Shown piece after piece: positions 1-9,169 of a stretch of 45,412 bases of DNA. Source of the stretch: Acidocella sp. 20-57-95 (lineage in GTDB: Bacteria; Pseudomonadota; Alphaproteobacteria; Acetobacterales; Acetobacteraceae); the NCBI GenBank assembly GCA_002255575.1, contig NCAT01000017.1, forward strand, positions 1 to 45,412. Direction: 5' to 3'. The position numbers and the translations under genes are program-made. How positions within the stretch are numbered: position 1 is the stretch's first letter; every line of letters begins with the position of its first letter. The notes below the pieces were generated by a model, which was not told the origin of the DNA, made no database searches, and saw only the letters and a list, made by a program, of their open reading frames with translations.

Positions 1-1
1 G

Positions 2-1192
2 GTTAATGCTTTCGCGGCGACCCCTACCGGTACGTTCACAGGAACGCTCGCGGCTGGTGCGCATACCATCGTGATTGAAGATAATTCGAATGTTACCGGC
101 GCGCCGACGGGCACTGGCAGCTTGCTCGAAACCCTCAACCTGACTGTTACCCCCACCGGCACCATTGCGGCCCCGCCGCCGGTGATCACCACCACCTATG
201 GCGGTGCAGCGTTGAACCTCTCCGGCACTGAAGGTGCAACTCTCGGGGCCAGCATCGCCACCTTCACCGATAGCAACACCGCCGATACCGCCAGCCAACT
301 GAGTGCGGTGATCAACTGGGGTGACGGCACCACCAGCGCCGGTACGCTCACCGGCGCCAACGGCACATTTGCCGTGACCTCTGCTGGCCATAGCTATGCT
401 GATGAAGGCACGTTTGCCACCAGCATCGCCGTGACCAACAGCGTTGATGGCAAAACCACCACCCTGACCGGCTCAGCGATTGCCACCGAAGCCGATGTGC
501 TGACCGCCGGTGCGCTACCCGCGATCAACCTGGTGAGCGGCAACATGTTCTCTGGCACGGTGGCGGACTTCACTGACACTTATACCGCCAACACCGCCAG
601 CGATTTTTCGGCCACCATCAATTGGGGTGATGGCACCAGCAGCATCGGCAGCATCAGCGATGTGAATGGCACCATCAGCGTAACCGGCAGCCATAGCTAC
701 ACCAATGCCGGCACCGATGCGATCAGCACCGTGCTGACCGATACGCATGGCACTGCGAGCGCGACCGCGAGCACCACCGCGATTGTAACCGCGCCGACCA
801 TCAGCAACCCGGGCACCATTACCAACCCAGGCACCGGCACCAGTGCGGGTGGCAACACCTACACGCTGACCACCGGTGAAGATAACATCCAAGGTGTCGG
901 CACCGGCAATATTGTGATCGCCACCAGCAACACGCTGAGCGACGGTGACGTGATTAATGCCGGAACTGGCAGCAATTCGCTGCAACTTTCCGGTGGCGGC
1001 ACGTTTAACCTCGGCATTCCGGACACGCTGAAGGGCGTGACCACCGTAACGGCACAGGAAGGTGCGGGTGGCGCTGCGCAAGTAGTGACATTGCGTGAAG
1101 GCACCACGCTGGCGGTGAATGTACTCTCGGCGCGAAACCTTGGTGGGCGGCAGCGGTGTTGCCACGGTGCATATCAACCAGGATACCGCTAA
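2..1192 (+). CDS. Large repeat-rich surface/secreted protein, internal part (5' end outside window, frameshifted at its 3' end)
   Basis: The frame is open from the left edge, so the N-terminus lies outside the window. The translation is rich in Thr, Gly, Ser, Asn and Ala and poor in Cys. Two related modules of about 100 residues are visible, each with an INWGDGT motif followed by a GHSY or GSHSY motif and a run of alternating hydrophobic residues. This resembles PKD/Ig-like beta-sandwich repeats of bacterial adhesins. A segment with TLTTGEDNIQG and GDVINAGTGSNSLQLSGG follows, typical of the repeat region of RTX-like type I secretion substrates. From about 1125 the protein-like sequence leaves this frame and continues in the next one; this frame ends in unrelated residues (RQRCCHGAYQPGYR). 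A role in adhesion or matrix is inference; no secretion genes are nearby. Confidence 0.65.
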   Translation, partial: VNAFAATPTGTFTGTLAAGAHTIVIEDNSNVTGAPTGTGSLLETLNLTVTPTGTIAAPPPVITTTYGGAALNLSGTEGATLGASIATFTDSNTADTASQLSAVINWGDGTTSAGTLTGANGTFAVTSAGHSYADEGTFATSIAVTNSVDGKTTTLTGSAIATEADVLTAGALPAINLVSGNMFSGTVADFTDTYTANTASDFSATINWGDGTSSIGSISDVNGTISVTGSHSYTNAGTDAISTVLTDTHGTASATASTTAIVTAPTISNPGTITNPGTGTSAGGNTYTLTTGEDNIQGVGTGNIVIATSNTLSDGDVINAGTGSNSLQLSGGGTFNLGIPDTLKGVTTVTAQEGAGGAAQVVTLREGTTLAVNVLSARNLGGRQRCCHGAYQPGYR

Positions 1193-1955
1193 TGCCAGCA
1201 TTAGCGGCGGCACTGGTAGCATTAGCCTGGTGGTGGATGGCGGCGGTGATGTCACACTCGGCACGGCTGTGACACATGCCAACAGCGTGACGCTGACCAA
1301 TACCACGCATTTCACCGCCAACAGCCTGACCGGTTTGCAAATTACCGGCTCAGCCGTAGGGCATGACGTGATTACGCTGAACAATGCAACGCAAAGTGTT
1401 GTGGGCGGTGGTGCCAATGAAACCATCAAAGCTTCGGCTGCGGCAGCGGGTGCTAGCATCAGCGGGTTGGGTGCCAATAGCACGCTGGAAATTACCAGCG
1501 CTGGTAACGTGACACTGAATGCCGCAACCGATGTGACGCAGATTAAAATGGATGGCTCTGGCAGCCTGATGCTGAACCAGATGCCGTTCATCACCGCGAC
1601 CGCCATGAAGGCGAACACCACCTTGACGGCGGCGGCCACCAACCAGACCTTGATCAGCACCCATGGTCACGATGTGCTGGTGGGCGCTGCAGCCGGGCTG
1701 GATATCTTCCAGGGTACGGCGGCCGGCTTGTCGGGTGATACGATCAGCAATTTTGTCAGTTCTGATAAAATTGATATCAGCAATCTGGCGTTCGCCGGGG
1801 CAACCATACAGAGCAAGATTGTGGGTGGGAACACCGATATCACGTTGATCTCGGGCAAGTTGAAAACGCAGTTTGTGCTGGCGGGTGCCTTCAGCAGCAC
1901 TGGCTTCCATCTGGGTAGCGATGGCTTGGGCGGCACGTTGCTGACCCATAGCTGA
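1119..1955 (+). CDS. C-terminal part of the same repeat-rich protein, with RTX-like type I secretion module
   Basis: This frame continues the protein of the preceding entry after a +1 shift: sensible sequence resumes around LVGGSGVATVHINQ. A TAG at 1083 and a TGA at 1086 in this frame show that the shift lies downstream of 1089. The ATG at 1119 has no convincing ribosome binding site, so independent translation is doubtful. The body is a beta-strand repeat with valine, threonine and asparagine alternation. The last 100 residues carry HGHDVLVGAAAGLDIF and GDTISNFVSSDKIDISNL, which match the usual C-terminal layout of RTX proteins exported by type I systems (a G-D-x-I-x-N-F stretch, then a hydrophobic tail). 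It is most simply the 3' half of one gene split by an indel or a sequencing error. Confidence 0.6.
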   Translation: MYSRRETLVGGSGVATVHINQDTANASISGGTGSISLVVDGGGDVTLGTAVTHANSVTLTNTTHFTANSLTGLQITGSAVGHDVITLNNATQSVVGGGANETIKASAAAAGASISGLGANSTLEITSAGNVTLNAATDVTQIKMDGSGSLMLNQMPFITATAMKANTTLTAAATNQTLISTHGHDVLVGAAAGLDIFQGTAAGLSGDTISNFVSSDKIDISNLAFAGATIQSKIVGGNTDITLISGKLKTQFVLAGAFSSTGFHLGSDGLGGTLLTHS

Positions 1956-1985
1956 TTAGGCTGCGCTTGCGGACTTGTTAACAGG

Positions 1986-2010
1986 AAGGGGGGCTTTGGC
2001 CCCCCTTTTT
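1986..2010 (+). terminator. Rho-independent terminator of the repeat protein gene
   Basis: A 9-bp perfect stem (AAGGGGGGC paired with GCCCCCCTT) closes a TTTG loop and ends in five T residues, 31 bp after the stop codon at 1955. It is strong for plus-strand transcription. Confidence 0.9.
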
Positions 2011-2060
2011 GGTGTTCACCAGATATTAAGAAGCCGTATGAACATGAATTGACGATACCC

Positions 2061-2146
2061 CCGTCATCCCGCTCGCTTTTCCTCGTTCCCGCGCAGGCGG
2101 GAACCTCCCCAACTTGAGAAGGTTCCCGCCGGCGCGCGTATGACGG
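2061..2146. repeat. 86-bp REP/BIME-like palindromic element between convergent genes
   Basis: The element starts with CCGTCAT and ends with ATGACGG, a perfect inverted pair. Inside it, GTTCCCGC (2085-2092) pairs with GCGGGAAC (2097-2104) around a GCAG loop, and a second GGTTCCCGCC (2121-2130) lies in inverted orientation to the GGCGGGAACC arm. The core matches the repeats at 12075 and 34479 except for base changes that occur on both sides of the stem. It sits between the terminator of the repeat protein gene and the 3' end of tyrA, a usual position for dispersed REP-type repeats. Confidence 0.7.
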
Positions 2147-2171
2147 CGAAGAGTCAGGAATAATCGGAGGG

Positions 2172-3059
2172 TCAGGCCTGTTTCAGCTCAATCAGGCTTT
2201 GCCGGATTTTGCGGCTGCGGATGATTTTGTCCTGGATGTAAGTGGTATCGCCCCAGCGGATGGCGCGGGCCATGGCTTGGGCGTCCTCGGAGAAGCGGGC
2301 CAGCATCTCCAGCACCGCGTCTTTGTTGTTGAGGAAAATGTCCGACCACATTGTGGGGTCGGAGGCGGCGATGCGGGTGAAATCCCGAAAGCCTGAAGCG
2401 GCATATTGCAGCACTTCCTGGCGGGTTTCATCGGCCAGGTCATCCGCCGTGCCGCAGATGGTGAAGGCCAACAAGTGTGGCAGGTGGCTGACGATGGCGG
2501 CCACGCGGTCATGATGCGCGGCATCCATGCGGGCGGTGAGCGCGCCCATGCGGCGCCACATGGTGTCGAGCTTTTCCACCGCCGCTTCATCGGTGCCAAC
2601 GGGTGGGGTGAGGATGCACCAGCGGCCTTTGAACAGATCGGCAAAGCCGGAATCCGGGCCGGAAAATTCGGTGCCGGCCATCGGGTGGCTGGGGACGAAA
2701 TGCACGCCTTTGGGCACGAAGGGGCCAATATCGCGGATGACGGATTGCTTGGTCGAGCCGACATCCGAAAGGATGGCACCGGGTGCCAAAGCGGGGGCAA
2801 TTTGTTCGGCCAGCGCGGCGTAAGTACCGACCGGGGCGCACAGGATCACGCAATCAGCGCCTGCCACGGCTTTGGCGGGGTCAAGCTCGCAGATATCCGC
2901 GAAGCCAAGTTCGGCCACCCGGTCGAGCGATGTCTGGCTGCGGGTGTTGGCGACCACGGTTTCCGCGATGCCGCCGAATTCTTTCGCCGCGCGCGCGATT
3001 GAGCCGCCGATCAGCCCGGCGCCGATCAAAGTGAGGCGTTTGAAAATAGGTTCAGCCAT
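2172..3059 (-). CDS. tyrA: Prephenate/arogenate dehydrogenase family protein
   Basis: A 295-residue NAD(P)-dependent dehydrogenase of the TyrA/TyrC family, which decarboxylates prephenate or arogenate in tyrosine synthesis. The Rossmann motif GAGLIGGS lies at residues 13-20. The family motif SHPMAGTE follows in the middle, and VSHLPHLLA opens the helical C-terminal dimerisation domain. The length is normal for a stand-alone enzyme, and no ACT or chorismate mutase domain is fused. The start codon overlaps the 3' end of hisC by 8 bp, so the two are translationally coupled. The chorismate mutase-hisC-tyrA order supports a role in phenylalanine and tyrosine synthesis. Prephenate versus arogenate preference cannot be read from the sequence. 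Confidence 0.9.
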   Translation of the reverse strand: MAEPIFKRLTLIGAGLIGGSIARAAKEFGGIAETVVANTRSQTSLDRVAELGFADICELDPAKAVAGADCVILCAPVGTYAALAEQIAPALAPGAILSDVGSTKQSVIRDIGPFVPKGVHFVPSHPMAGTEFSGPDSGFADLFKGRWCILTPPVGTDEAAVEKLDTMWRRMGALTARMDAAHHDRVAAIVSHLPHLLAFTICGTADDLADETRQEVLQYAASGFRDFTRIAASDPTMWSDIFLNNKDAVLEMLARFSEDAQAMARAIRWGDTTYIQDKIIRSRKIRQSLIELKQA

Positions 3060-4137
3060 TGACGAAAGCGATCAAGGTTTCGGCCAGCAGGTCGCATTCC
3101 TCGGTGGTGCCGATGGTAACCCGCAAGCAGGAGGGGAGGTTATAGGATTTCACGTAGCGCACGATGATGCCGTGGCGGCGCAAATATTGGTCGGCTGCGA
3201 TGGCGCGGTCAGCTTCCAGGAAATCCAGAAGCAGGAAATTACCCTCGCTGGGGATGACTTTGATGCCAGCTTCGGTCAGGCGGTCAGCCAAGCGGGCGCG
3301 TTCCCTGGTATTGTGGGCGGCACCGTCTTGCAGCCAATGCTCGTCGCCCAAAGCGGCGATGGCGGCGGCGGCGGCCATGGCGCTGACATTAAAAGGGCCG
3401 CGCACACGGTTCAGCACGTCAATGATGGCAGGTGGCGCGTAGCACCAGCCCAAACGCGCCCCGCCCAGCCCAAAAATTTTCGAGAAGGTGCGGGTCATAA
3501 CGGTGTTGCCACCGGCATTCACCAGCGCGATGCCTGGGTCGTAATCCGGCCTTGTAACATACTCGGCATAGGCGGCATCAATCACCAGCAGCACATCAGG
3601 CGGCAGGCTTTCGCGCAGGCGGTTGATCTCGGTTTGCGGCACCAAAGTGCCGGTGGGGTTGTTGGGGTTGGCGATGAACACCATGCGGGTGGCAGGGCTG
3701 ACCAAGGCCAGCATCGCGTCGATATCGGCGGTGAGGTTTTTCTCAGGCGCTTTGCGGACCACGCAGCCCGCCAGCTTGCCGGCAATCTCGTAAATTGAGA
3801 AGCCGTGGGCGCTCATGATCAGCTCAGTGCCGGGGCCGCCATAGGATTGGATGAGCAGAGCAAGCAGGTCATCTGAGCCATTGCCGCAGACGATTTGGGC
3901 GGCATCGAGGCCAAATTTTTTACCCAAAGCGGCGCGCAGCAACGCCATGCCACCATCCGGGTAGCGGTGCATATTGGCAGCTGCCTCCTGCATGGCGGTA
4001 ATGGCGGCGGGCGGTGGGCCGAACGGGCCTTCATTCGAGGAGAGTTTGATCACCCGATTTACCCCGGGCAGCTTGGACTCTCCGCCCACATACGGGGCGA
4101 CGCTGAAAATCTCAGACCGTGCTTTGGGGGTGCTCAT
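3052..4137 (-). CDS. hisC: Histidinol-phosphate/aromatic aminotransferase
   Basis: A 361-residue class I/II PLP aminotransferase. NPNNPTGT lies at residues 157-164, the cofactor aspartate in IDAAYAEY at 187, and the Schiff-base lysine in [16 protein letters not shown] at 220. The family closest in pattern is HisC, which converts imidazole-acetol phosphate to histidinol phosphate. Members placed beside tyrA often also transaminate prephenate or aromatic keto acids, and the position between chorismate mutase and tyrA suggests that role here. Its ATG overlaps the chorismate mutase stop (ATGA) and its 3' end overlaps tyrA. Since no other his genes are near, an aromatic aminotransferase name would also fit. 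Confidence 0.85.
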   Translation of the reverse strand: MSTPKARSEIFSVAPYVGGESKLPGVNRVIKLSSNEGPFGPPPAAITAMQEAAANMHRYPDGGMALLRAALGKKFGLDAAQIVCGNGSDDLLALLIQSYGGPGTELIMSAHGFSIYEIAGKLAGCVVRKAPEKNLTADIDAMLALVSPATRMVFIANPNNPTGTLVPQTEINRLRESLPPDVLLVIDAAYAEYVTRPDYDPGIALVNAGGNTVMTRTFSKIFGLGGARLGWCYAPPAIIDVLNRVRGPFNVSAMAAAAAIAALGDEHWLQDGAAHNTRERARLADRLTEAGIKVIPSEGNFLLLDFLEADRAIAADQYLRRHGIIVRYVKSYNLPSCLRVTIGTTEECDLLAETLIAFVNG

Positions 4138-4982
4138 GGTGTGCCATCCAGCGGCACGGCGAAGCCGCCGATGGTAATGGCTGGCGCGTCCAGCCCATGG
4201 ATTTTCAGCAGGCGGGCATCGTTGTCGTCTACAAGACCTTCAACTTCCACCAAAGCACGGGCGAAATCGCCCCGGCGCTTGAGCCAGATATTGGTGGCGT
4301 TGAAGCCAGCGGCATTCACGATGCTGGTCAGGCGGGCGCGTGATGTGTCGGCATTGACCTCCAGGGCGAGCAAGCCACGGTCGTGTCCGCTGGGGTCGGG
4401 CCGGATGGCGGCCACCACATAGGCGTCCCCCAACGGGGTGCCTTCGGCGCGTTGGGTCCAGAAAGGCAGTTTGGCGATAATAGAAAGCTGGGTGTTGCCG
4501 CGGCCCATCAGCGCGGTCCACCAGGCGCCGTCTGGCTCGTCACTCGGCGGGGGGACCACGGCTACCTGGGCGGCACCGGATTCGATGTCTGATAATGTTT
4601 GCAGCGGGTTGCGGTGGCGGCGCATCGGCGTGAGGGGGCCGAAATGTTCGCGGGCCAGAGCTGGTATGTCGCAGGACTCATCCGGGGCACATACCGCCAC
4701 GGTCTGGCCGCCCTCAATGATCAAGGCGGCAGCGAAAATTTCGCGCCAAATGCGTAAAATGGATTGCGGCGGCAGGGTGCCGCGATGCTGGGCGAGCAGG
4801 CGGCGAACCATGCTGGCTTCCCGGCCCGGACGGATTTTGGTGCCATGCTTGCCGCCATCGCGGGCGACGCGTTCAATAATGCCAGCCCGGCGCATGAGAA
4901 GCGCGTGCATTTCATTATCGAGCGCGTCCAGCTCAGCGCGTAATTGAACCAGGGTATCAGGGGCGGAGATGTCATTGCTCAT
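4134..4982 (-). CDS. AroQ-type chorismate mutase with a degenerate prephenate dehydratase/ACT-like C-terminus
   Basis: 282 residues from the ATG at 4982. The frame is open for hundreds of bases further upstream, but that part runs antisense through metX and is not credible. Residues about 10-90 are an all-helical AroQ chorismate mutase: LRAELDALD, a basic RR pair at 31-32, and [13 protein letters not shown] at 51-63. This domain converts chorismate to prephenate. From residue 93 the sequence is aligned like the P-protein arrangement, with a dehydratase-like start (TVAVCAPDE), a V-V-P segment and an ACT-like end (LLALEVNAD through [12 protein letters not shown]). The dehydratase hallmark motifs, including the TRF catalytic motif, are not seen. 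It is probably a mutase with a relict regulatory domain. First gene of a three-gene operon, divergent from metX. Confidence 0.75.
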   Translation of the reverse strand: MSNDISAPDTLVQLRAELDALDNEMHALLMRRAGIIERVARDGGKHGTKIRPGREASMVRRLLAQHRGTLPPQSILRIWREIFAAALIIEGGQTVAVCAPDESCDIPALAREHFGPLTPMRRHRNPLQTLSDIESGAAQVAVVPPPSDEPDGAWWTALMGRGNTQLSIIAKLPFWTQRAEGTPLGDAYVVAAIRPDPSGHDRGLLALEVNADTSRARLTSIVNAAGFNATNIWLKRRGDFARALVEVEGLVDDNDARLLKIHGLDAPAITIGGFAVPLDGTP

Positions 4983-5078
4983 AGTACCGGGAGTGATACA
5001 GGCTTGTGATGATGCTGCAAAGCGGTGCGCGCCAACAGGCATTGCACGGCGAGGGGCGGCGGCGCATATGCGAAAATC

Positions 5079-6221
5079 ATGGATCAAAGCCCGATTTTCT
5101 CTGAGGTACCGCACCAATCCGTTCGTTTTGACGACGGGCTGACGCTTGATTGTGGCCGCCACCTGAACAAGCTGACGGTGGCGTACCGTACCTATGGCAG
5201 CCTGAATGCAGCGCGCAGCAATGCGGTGCTGATCTGCCACGCCTTGACTGGCGACCAGTATGTGGCCGAACCGCACCCGATCACCGGCAAGCCCGGCTGG
5301 TGGGAGGCGATTGTGGGGCCAGGCCGGCCGGTGGATACCGATAAATATTTCGTGGTGTGTGCCAATGTGTTGGGCGGCTGCATGGGCTCGACCGGGCCGC
5401 GCAGCCCGCATGATGAACGCCCAGACGAGCCATGGGGGGTGGAATTTCCGCCCGTGACCATTGCGGATATGGTGCGCGCACAGAAAAAGCTGGTGGATTA
5501 TCTGGGGATTGCGCGGCTGTTTGCGGTGGTTGGCGGTTCCATGGGCGGGATGCAGACGCTCGCCTGGGCGGCTTTGTACCCTCAGAGCGTGTTTGCGGCG
5601 GTGCCGGTGGCGGCGGCCTCCTACCATTCCGCACAAAATATTGCATTCCATGAAATTGGCCGCCAGGCGATTGCGGCAGACCCGTTTTTTTACGGCGGGC
5701 GCTATTGGGCGGAAGGCGTGATCCCGGCGCGGGGCTTGGCGGTGGCGCGGATGACGGCGCATATCACCTACGTTTCGGAAGCCGCATTGACGCGCAAGTT
5801 CGGCCGCAAATTGCAGGGCGCGTCTGATCTGCTGATTGGTGATCGCTTTGAGGTAGAAAGCTATCTGGAGCATCAGGGCTCCAGTTTTGTGCGGCGGTTT
5901 GATGCGAATTCGTATTTAACCATTACCCGCGCGATGGATTTGTTTGATTTGGCAGCCGATTATGGTGGGAATTTAGCTGACGCGTTTGCCGGCACGCCGA
6001 CGCGCTTTTTGCTGGTGTCGTTCTCATCAGATTGGTTGTTCCCGACCGCGCAGTCGCGTGCCATCGCCAAGGCGCTGAACCATGTGGCAGCCAATGTGAG
6101 TTTTGTTGAAATTGCATCTGATAAAGGCCATGACGCGTTTTTATTGGATGAGCCAGATTTTCACCGGACCTTGAATGGGTTTCTGATTGGGTGTGCTGAA
6201 CATGCGGGGCTGGATAGATGA
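5079..6221 (+). CDS. metX: Homoserine O-acyltransferase (MetX)
   Basis: 380 residues from the ATG at 5079, which gives the usual N-terminus; an upstream in-frame start at 5025 would only add low-quality residues. It is an alpha/beta hydrolase fold enzyme that transfers an acyl group (acetyl, or succinyl in some lineages) from CoA to homoserine. The nucleophile serine is in GGSMGG at 152-157, with an [10 protein letters not shown] oxyanion-region motif at 98-107, an aspartate in SSDWLFP and the catalytic histidine in DKGHD at 351. Family length is normal. It overlaps metW by 4 bp (ATGA). A MetY sulfhydrylase gene at 38189 would use its product. No SAM riboswitch was found in the 96-bp upstream gap. 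Confidence 0.92.
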   Translation: MDQSPIFSEVPHQSVRFDDGLTLDCGRHLNKLTVAYRTYGSLNAARSNAVLICHALTGDQYVAEPHPITGKPGWWEAIVGPGRPVDTDKYFVVCANVLGGCMGSTGPRSPHDERPDEPWGVEFPPVTIADMVRAQKKLVDYLGIARLFAVVGGSMGGMQTLAWAALYPQSVFAAVPVAAASYHSAQNIAFHEIGRQAIAADPFFYGGRYWAEGVIPARGLAVARMTAHITYVSEAALTRKFGRKLQGASDLLIGDRFEVESYLEHQGSSFVRRFDANSYLTITRAMDLFDLAADYGGNLADAFAGTPTRFLLVSFSSDWLFPTAQSRAIAKALNHVAANVSFVEIASDKGHDAFLLDEPDFHRTLNGFLIGCAEHAGLDR

Positions 6222-6856
6222 GCGACGCGCAGCCGGTGCGGTTTGTGGCCAAAAATATGCGGGTGGATTTAACGCTGATCGCCGGGATGGTGGCGCCGCG
6301 CGCGCGGGTGCTGGATATTGGTTGCGGTGATGGTACGCTGATTGATTATCTGTTCCGCACCAAGCAGTGCGATGCGCGTGGCATTGAAATTGACATGGCC
6401 GAAGTGACGCAAGCGGTCACGCACGGGTTGCCGGTCATGCAGGGCGATGCGGATAGTGATTTGGCGAATTACCCTGATAGTGCTTTTGATTATGTTATTT
6501 TATCGCGCACCTTGCAGGCAGTGGAAAAGCCCCGCGAAGTGCTGCGGCAAATGTTGCGGATCAGCACGTTTGCGATTGTAAGTTTTCCAAATTTTGGCCA
6601 TTGGAGCTTGCGCTTGCAATTATTGTTCGGCGGTAAAATGCCGATGACACGGGCCTGGCACCGCATGTGGTACGAGACGCCAAATATCCACCCCTGCACC
6701 ATTCGGGACTTTTTCGCCTTGTGCGAAGCCGATGGCTATAAGGTGGTGGAATGGCTGGCAGCCGATGAGGATGGCAAGAAAGCACCATGGCGGAAATATG
6801 CAACGCTGGCGAATTTTTTCGGTGAGCAGGGGTTGTTTTTGCTACGCAAGGTTTGA
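6218..6856 (+). CDS. metW: Methionine biosynthesis protein MetW
   Basis: A 212-residue protein with a class I methyltransferase-like fold. Motif I is seen as [15 protein letters not shown], followed by a GIEID acidic loop. The [21 protein letters not shown] stretch and the [12 protein letters not shown] segment are hallmarks of MetW. MetW is encoded next to metX in many proteobacteria and is reported to support MetX activity; a methyltransferase reaction is not established. The ATG overlaps the metX stop, so coupled translation and a joint function are likely. The 82-bp gap downstream separates it from the SDR gene. Confidence 0.92.
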   Translation: MSDAQPVRFVAKNMRVDLTLIAGMVAPRARVLDIGCGDGTLIDYLFRTKQCDARGIEIDMAEVTQAVTHGLPVMQGDADSDLANYPDSAFDYVILSRTLQAVEKPREVLRQMLRISTFAIVSFPNFGHWSLRLQLLFGGKMPMTRAWHRMWYETPNIHPCTIRDFFALCEADGYKVVEWLAADEDGKKAPWRKYATLANFFGEQGLFLLRKV

Positions 6857-6938
6857 GCGTTGTTGAGTTTCGCCCGATGGTAAAATGCCTGCTTGTTTGC
6901 TGTGAGATATACGTTGAAAAGACCCGATAGGAACCATA

Positions 6939-7715
6939 ATGCAACTTGGCCTTACCGATAAAATTATTCTGATCACCGGCGGCTCGAAGGGTATAGGGTT
7001 TGCCTGTGCCAAAGCATTTCTCGCCGAAGGCGCACGGGTGGCGATTTGCTCGCGGGATGCTGGGAATATCGCAACGGCTTTGAAGGAGTTGCCCGGGGCG
7101 ATCGGGGTGAGTGCGGATTTAACCGATGCGGCTGCGGCGGCGGCAATGCTGGCGCAGGTGGCGGGCCAGCTGGGGCCGATTGATGTTTTGGTGAATAGTG
7201 CCGGGGCGGCCAAGCGCACCGCACCGGAGGACCTTACGCCAGCGGCATGGCGGGCGGCGATGGATGCAAAATATTTTTCCTACATCAACGTGATCGACCC
7301 GCTGGTGAAACAAATGGCCGCGCGTGGCACCGGCGTGATTGTGAATGTTATTGGCAACGGCGGTAAGGTTGCCTCACCCGTGCATATTGCCGGTGGCGCT
7401 GCCAATGCGGCTTTAATGTTGGCAACGGCAGGTCTTGCCAACGCCTATGCGGATAAAGGTTTGCGGGTGGTGGGTGTTAACCCTGGCCTGACCGAAACCG
7501 GACGGGTGGCGGAGGGGATGATTTCTACAGCCAAGCTGGCCGGCGTGAGCATTGCGCAAGCGCGCGCCGATAGCATCGCGAAAATTCCGCTGGGCAGAAT
7601 GGCCGCCCCGGAAGAAGTGGCCGACACGGTGGTGTATTTAGCTTCGGCCCGTGCCAGCTACGTAACCGGCGTGACCATCAGCATGGATGGTGCCGCCTCC
7701 CCGGTGGTGGTTTAG
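6939..7715 (+). CDS. Short-chain dehydrogenase/reductase family protein with a degenerate active site
   Basis: A 258-residue SDR-fold protein. The cofactor motif TGGSKGIG lies at residues 13-20, NSAG replaces the usual NNAG at 86-89, and the C-terminal YLASARASYVTGVTISMDGA matches classical SDRs. The catalytic region is altered: where classical members have a serine followed by Y-x3-K, this protein reads IVNVIGNGGK and then AGGAANAAL at 151-159, with Gly and Asn in place of the catalytic Tyr and Lys. The fold and NAD(P) binding are safe; the usual oxidoreductase mechanism is not. The gene appears to be transcribed alone, with TAAAAT near 6890 as a weak candidate -10 box, and its stop overlaps the convergent mipA-like stop by 4 bp. 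Confidence 0.75.
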   Translation: MQLGLTDKIILITGGSKGIGFACAKAFLAEGARVAICSRDAGNIATALKELPGAIGVSADLTDAAAAAAMLAQVAGQLGPIDVLVNSAGAAKRTAPEDLTPAAWRAAMDAKYFSYINVIDPLVKQMAARGTGVIVNVIGNGGKVASPVHIAGGAANAALMLATAGLANAYADKGLRVVGVNPGLTETGRVAEGMISTAKLAGVSIAQARADSIAKIPLGRMAAPEEVADTVVYLASARASYVTGVTISMDGAASPVVV

Positions 7716-8566
7716 AATTTATATAAAACCGAGAGCGACACCACCGCTTCGTTTTTAGTCTGCGTAATTGGGCTATTGGCGGCACTGCCCAATAATCTTT
7801 CATAGGCGCCGCTCACATCCATCACCCAATGCGGGGTAAAGAACCAGTCTGCGGAGATGCCGAGGCCAGCGGATTTTAGCCCGGGTGCGGCTTTGTAATA
7901 GCGGTAATGGGTGCTGTGGGATTGCGCCGTTGAAACACCGAAATAGCCGTTCATATAATGGCCATCACCAACGGTGATTGTGGGTCCAACAAACCAGGCG
8001 AATTTTTCGCTGCTGCCGGGCATGGGCAAGTAAGCCCCGAAATCACCCACCCAGCCATTGGTCGCACCGATCTGGCGGCGCACATCCAAACGCAAGGTCA
8101 ACGGAAAGGCCTCGGCCAGCGCGTACGTGGCGAAGAATTTCACCTCCGGTGCCGGGTGAATGGTGCCAAGCCCGGCGAGGGCCTTGCCATCCACATGTGG
8201 GGCGCGGCCAAGGTCGTAGGTGATGGCGGCGCCGATATCGATATGACGGAAGCTGAGCAGGTTTACGCCCAGCCCTTCGCCGGTGGAGATGAAAAACTCA
8301 TCCTTGTAGCGCACATCAATCACCGGGCCTGGCTGTGCCTGGTAGCGGTTTAGCCCGTCCGCCACCGGGGCAAATTGCGAACCGAGGCCAAGCTCACCCT
8401 GCCAGGTGGGGATGGTGGGTTCAAACAGGCGCTGGAGCTGGATGCCGGAGGAATATTGCCACTCCGCCAAGGGCGATGGTGTCTGCGCCTGGGCGTGCGG
8501 GGGCAGCAAGGCCGTGAAACCAGAAGCGGCGAGGCCCCAGGCAGCGAGGCGGGCGAGCTTCAACAT
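7712..8566 (-). CDS. MipA/OmpV family outer membrane protein
   Basis: 284 residues from the ATG at 8566, which is preceded by AAAGGA. A signal peptide is clear: LKLAR, a hydrophobic stretch, and a cleavage site near HAQAQ. The mature part begins with WQYSSG and contains GELGLGSQFAP and many amphipathic strands. It ends in VVSLSVLYKF, with the terminal aromatic residue typical of outer membrane beta-barrels. MipA/OmpV proteins are barrels linked to murein synthase scaffolding or treated as general porin-like proteins; which role applies here is unknown. It stands alone and convergent to the SDR gene. A 259-bp gap with no recognised element separates it from the divergent NIPSNAP gene. Confidence 0.8.
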   Translation of the reverse strand: MLKLARLAAWGLAASGFTALLPPHAQAQTPSPLAEWQYSSGIQLQRLFEPTIPTWQGELGLGSQFAPVADGLNRYQAQPGPVIDVRYKDEFFISTGEGLGVNLLSFRHIDIGAAITYDLGRAPHVDGKALAGLGTIHPAPEVKFFATYALAEAFPLTLRLDVRRQIGATNGWVGDFGAYLPMPGSSEKFAWFVGPTITVGDGHYMNGYFGVSTAQSHSTHYRYYKAAPGLKSAGLGISADWFFTPHWVMDVSGAYERLLGSAANSPITQTKNEAVVSLSVLYKF

Positions 8567-8825
8567 GAGGTGGAATCCTTTTAAATTCGCCCCGCATCTG
8601 CCGCGCGACACTCTCTGATAAGGCCCTTTAGGGGGCTCAGAACAAGCTCTGGTGGGCTAAAATAATCGCAAGCTTAGCGTTATGATTTCATAAACCGTCA
8701 AAAACCACCAAAATTTGGGCGGGTGTGCTGGCTGGGTTAGGCACCAGGCGAGGTTGGCGGGCGGCATAGCGGTGGCGGCAAATTCCGGGCATAACGAATC
8801 GCAAATCAACCGATGGGGACTGACC

Positions 8826-9152
8826 ATGATTTATGAATTGCGGGTTTATGATTGCTTGCCGGGCAAATTGCCGCTGCTGTTGAAGCGCTTTGCCAACACC
8901 ACATTGCCGCTTTGGGACAAGCACGGCATCGTGCAGGCAGGGTTCTGGACCGTCGAGGTGGGGCCGAATAATAATCAACTTTATTATTTGTTGGCCTGGG
9001 AATCGCTGGCCGAGCGCGAGCGCATTTGGGGGGCCTTCATCACCGACCCGCAATGGCTGGCAGACCGTGCGGCGAGCGAGGTAGATGGGCCGTTTTTGGC
9101 GAATATTTCCAACCAGTTCTTAAAGCCCACTAAATTTTCGGCGGTAAAATAG
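8826..9152 (+). CDS. NIPSNAP family protein
   Basis: A 108-residue protein read from the ATG at 8826 ([15 protein letters not shown]). The opening I-Y-E-L-R-x-Y with a later W-x-V-E-x-G-x-N-N segment and the [13 protein letters not shown] strand-helix are typical of the NIPSNAP/ferredoxin-like alpha-beta barrel fold. Function in bacteria is not defined. A longer reading from 8715 adds non-conserved residues and is rejected. The gene ends 17 bp before dapF, so they may share a transcript, although no functional link is evident. Confidence 0.8.
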   Translation: MIYELRVYDCLPGKLPLLLKRFANTTLPLWDKHGIVQAGFWTVEVGPNNNQLYYLLAWESLAERERIWGAFITDPQWLADRAASEVDGPFLANISNQFLKPTKFSAVK

Positions 9153-9169
9153 TCGGCAGGGCGGCAGCG

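Noticed and set aside
1119..1145. Programmed ribosomal frameshift site
   Set aside because: No slippery heptamer or following pseudoknot is evident, and a +1 shift without a stop-codon pause is unlikely; an indel is simpler.
515..1660. Long minus-strand open frame opposite the repeat protein
   Set aside because: It mirrors the codon pattern of the plus-strand gene, has no ribosome binding site and no recognisable domain.
4983..5078. SAM riboswitch before metX
   Set aside because: The 96-bp gap does not show the conserved SAM-II core or a matching pseudoknot; nothing beyond GC-rich sequence is visible.
4983..5873. Long N-terminal extension of the chorismate mutase frame
   Set aside because: The extension is antisense to metX, has Arg/His-rich composition and no family similarity; open frames of this kind are common opposite GC-rich genes.
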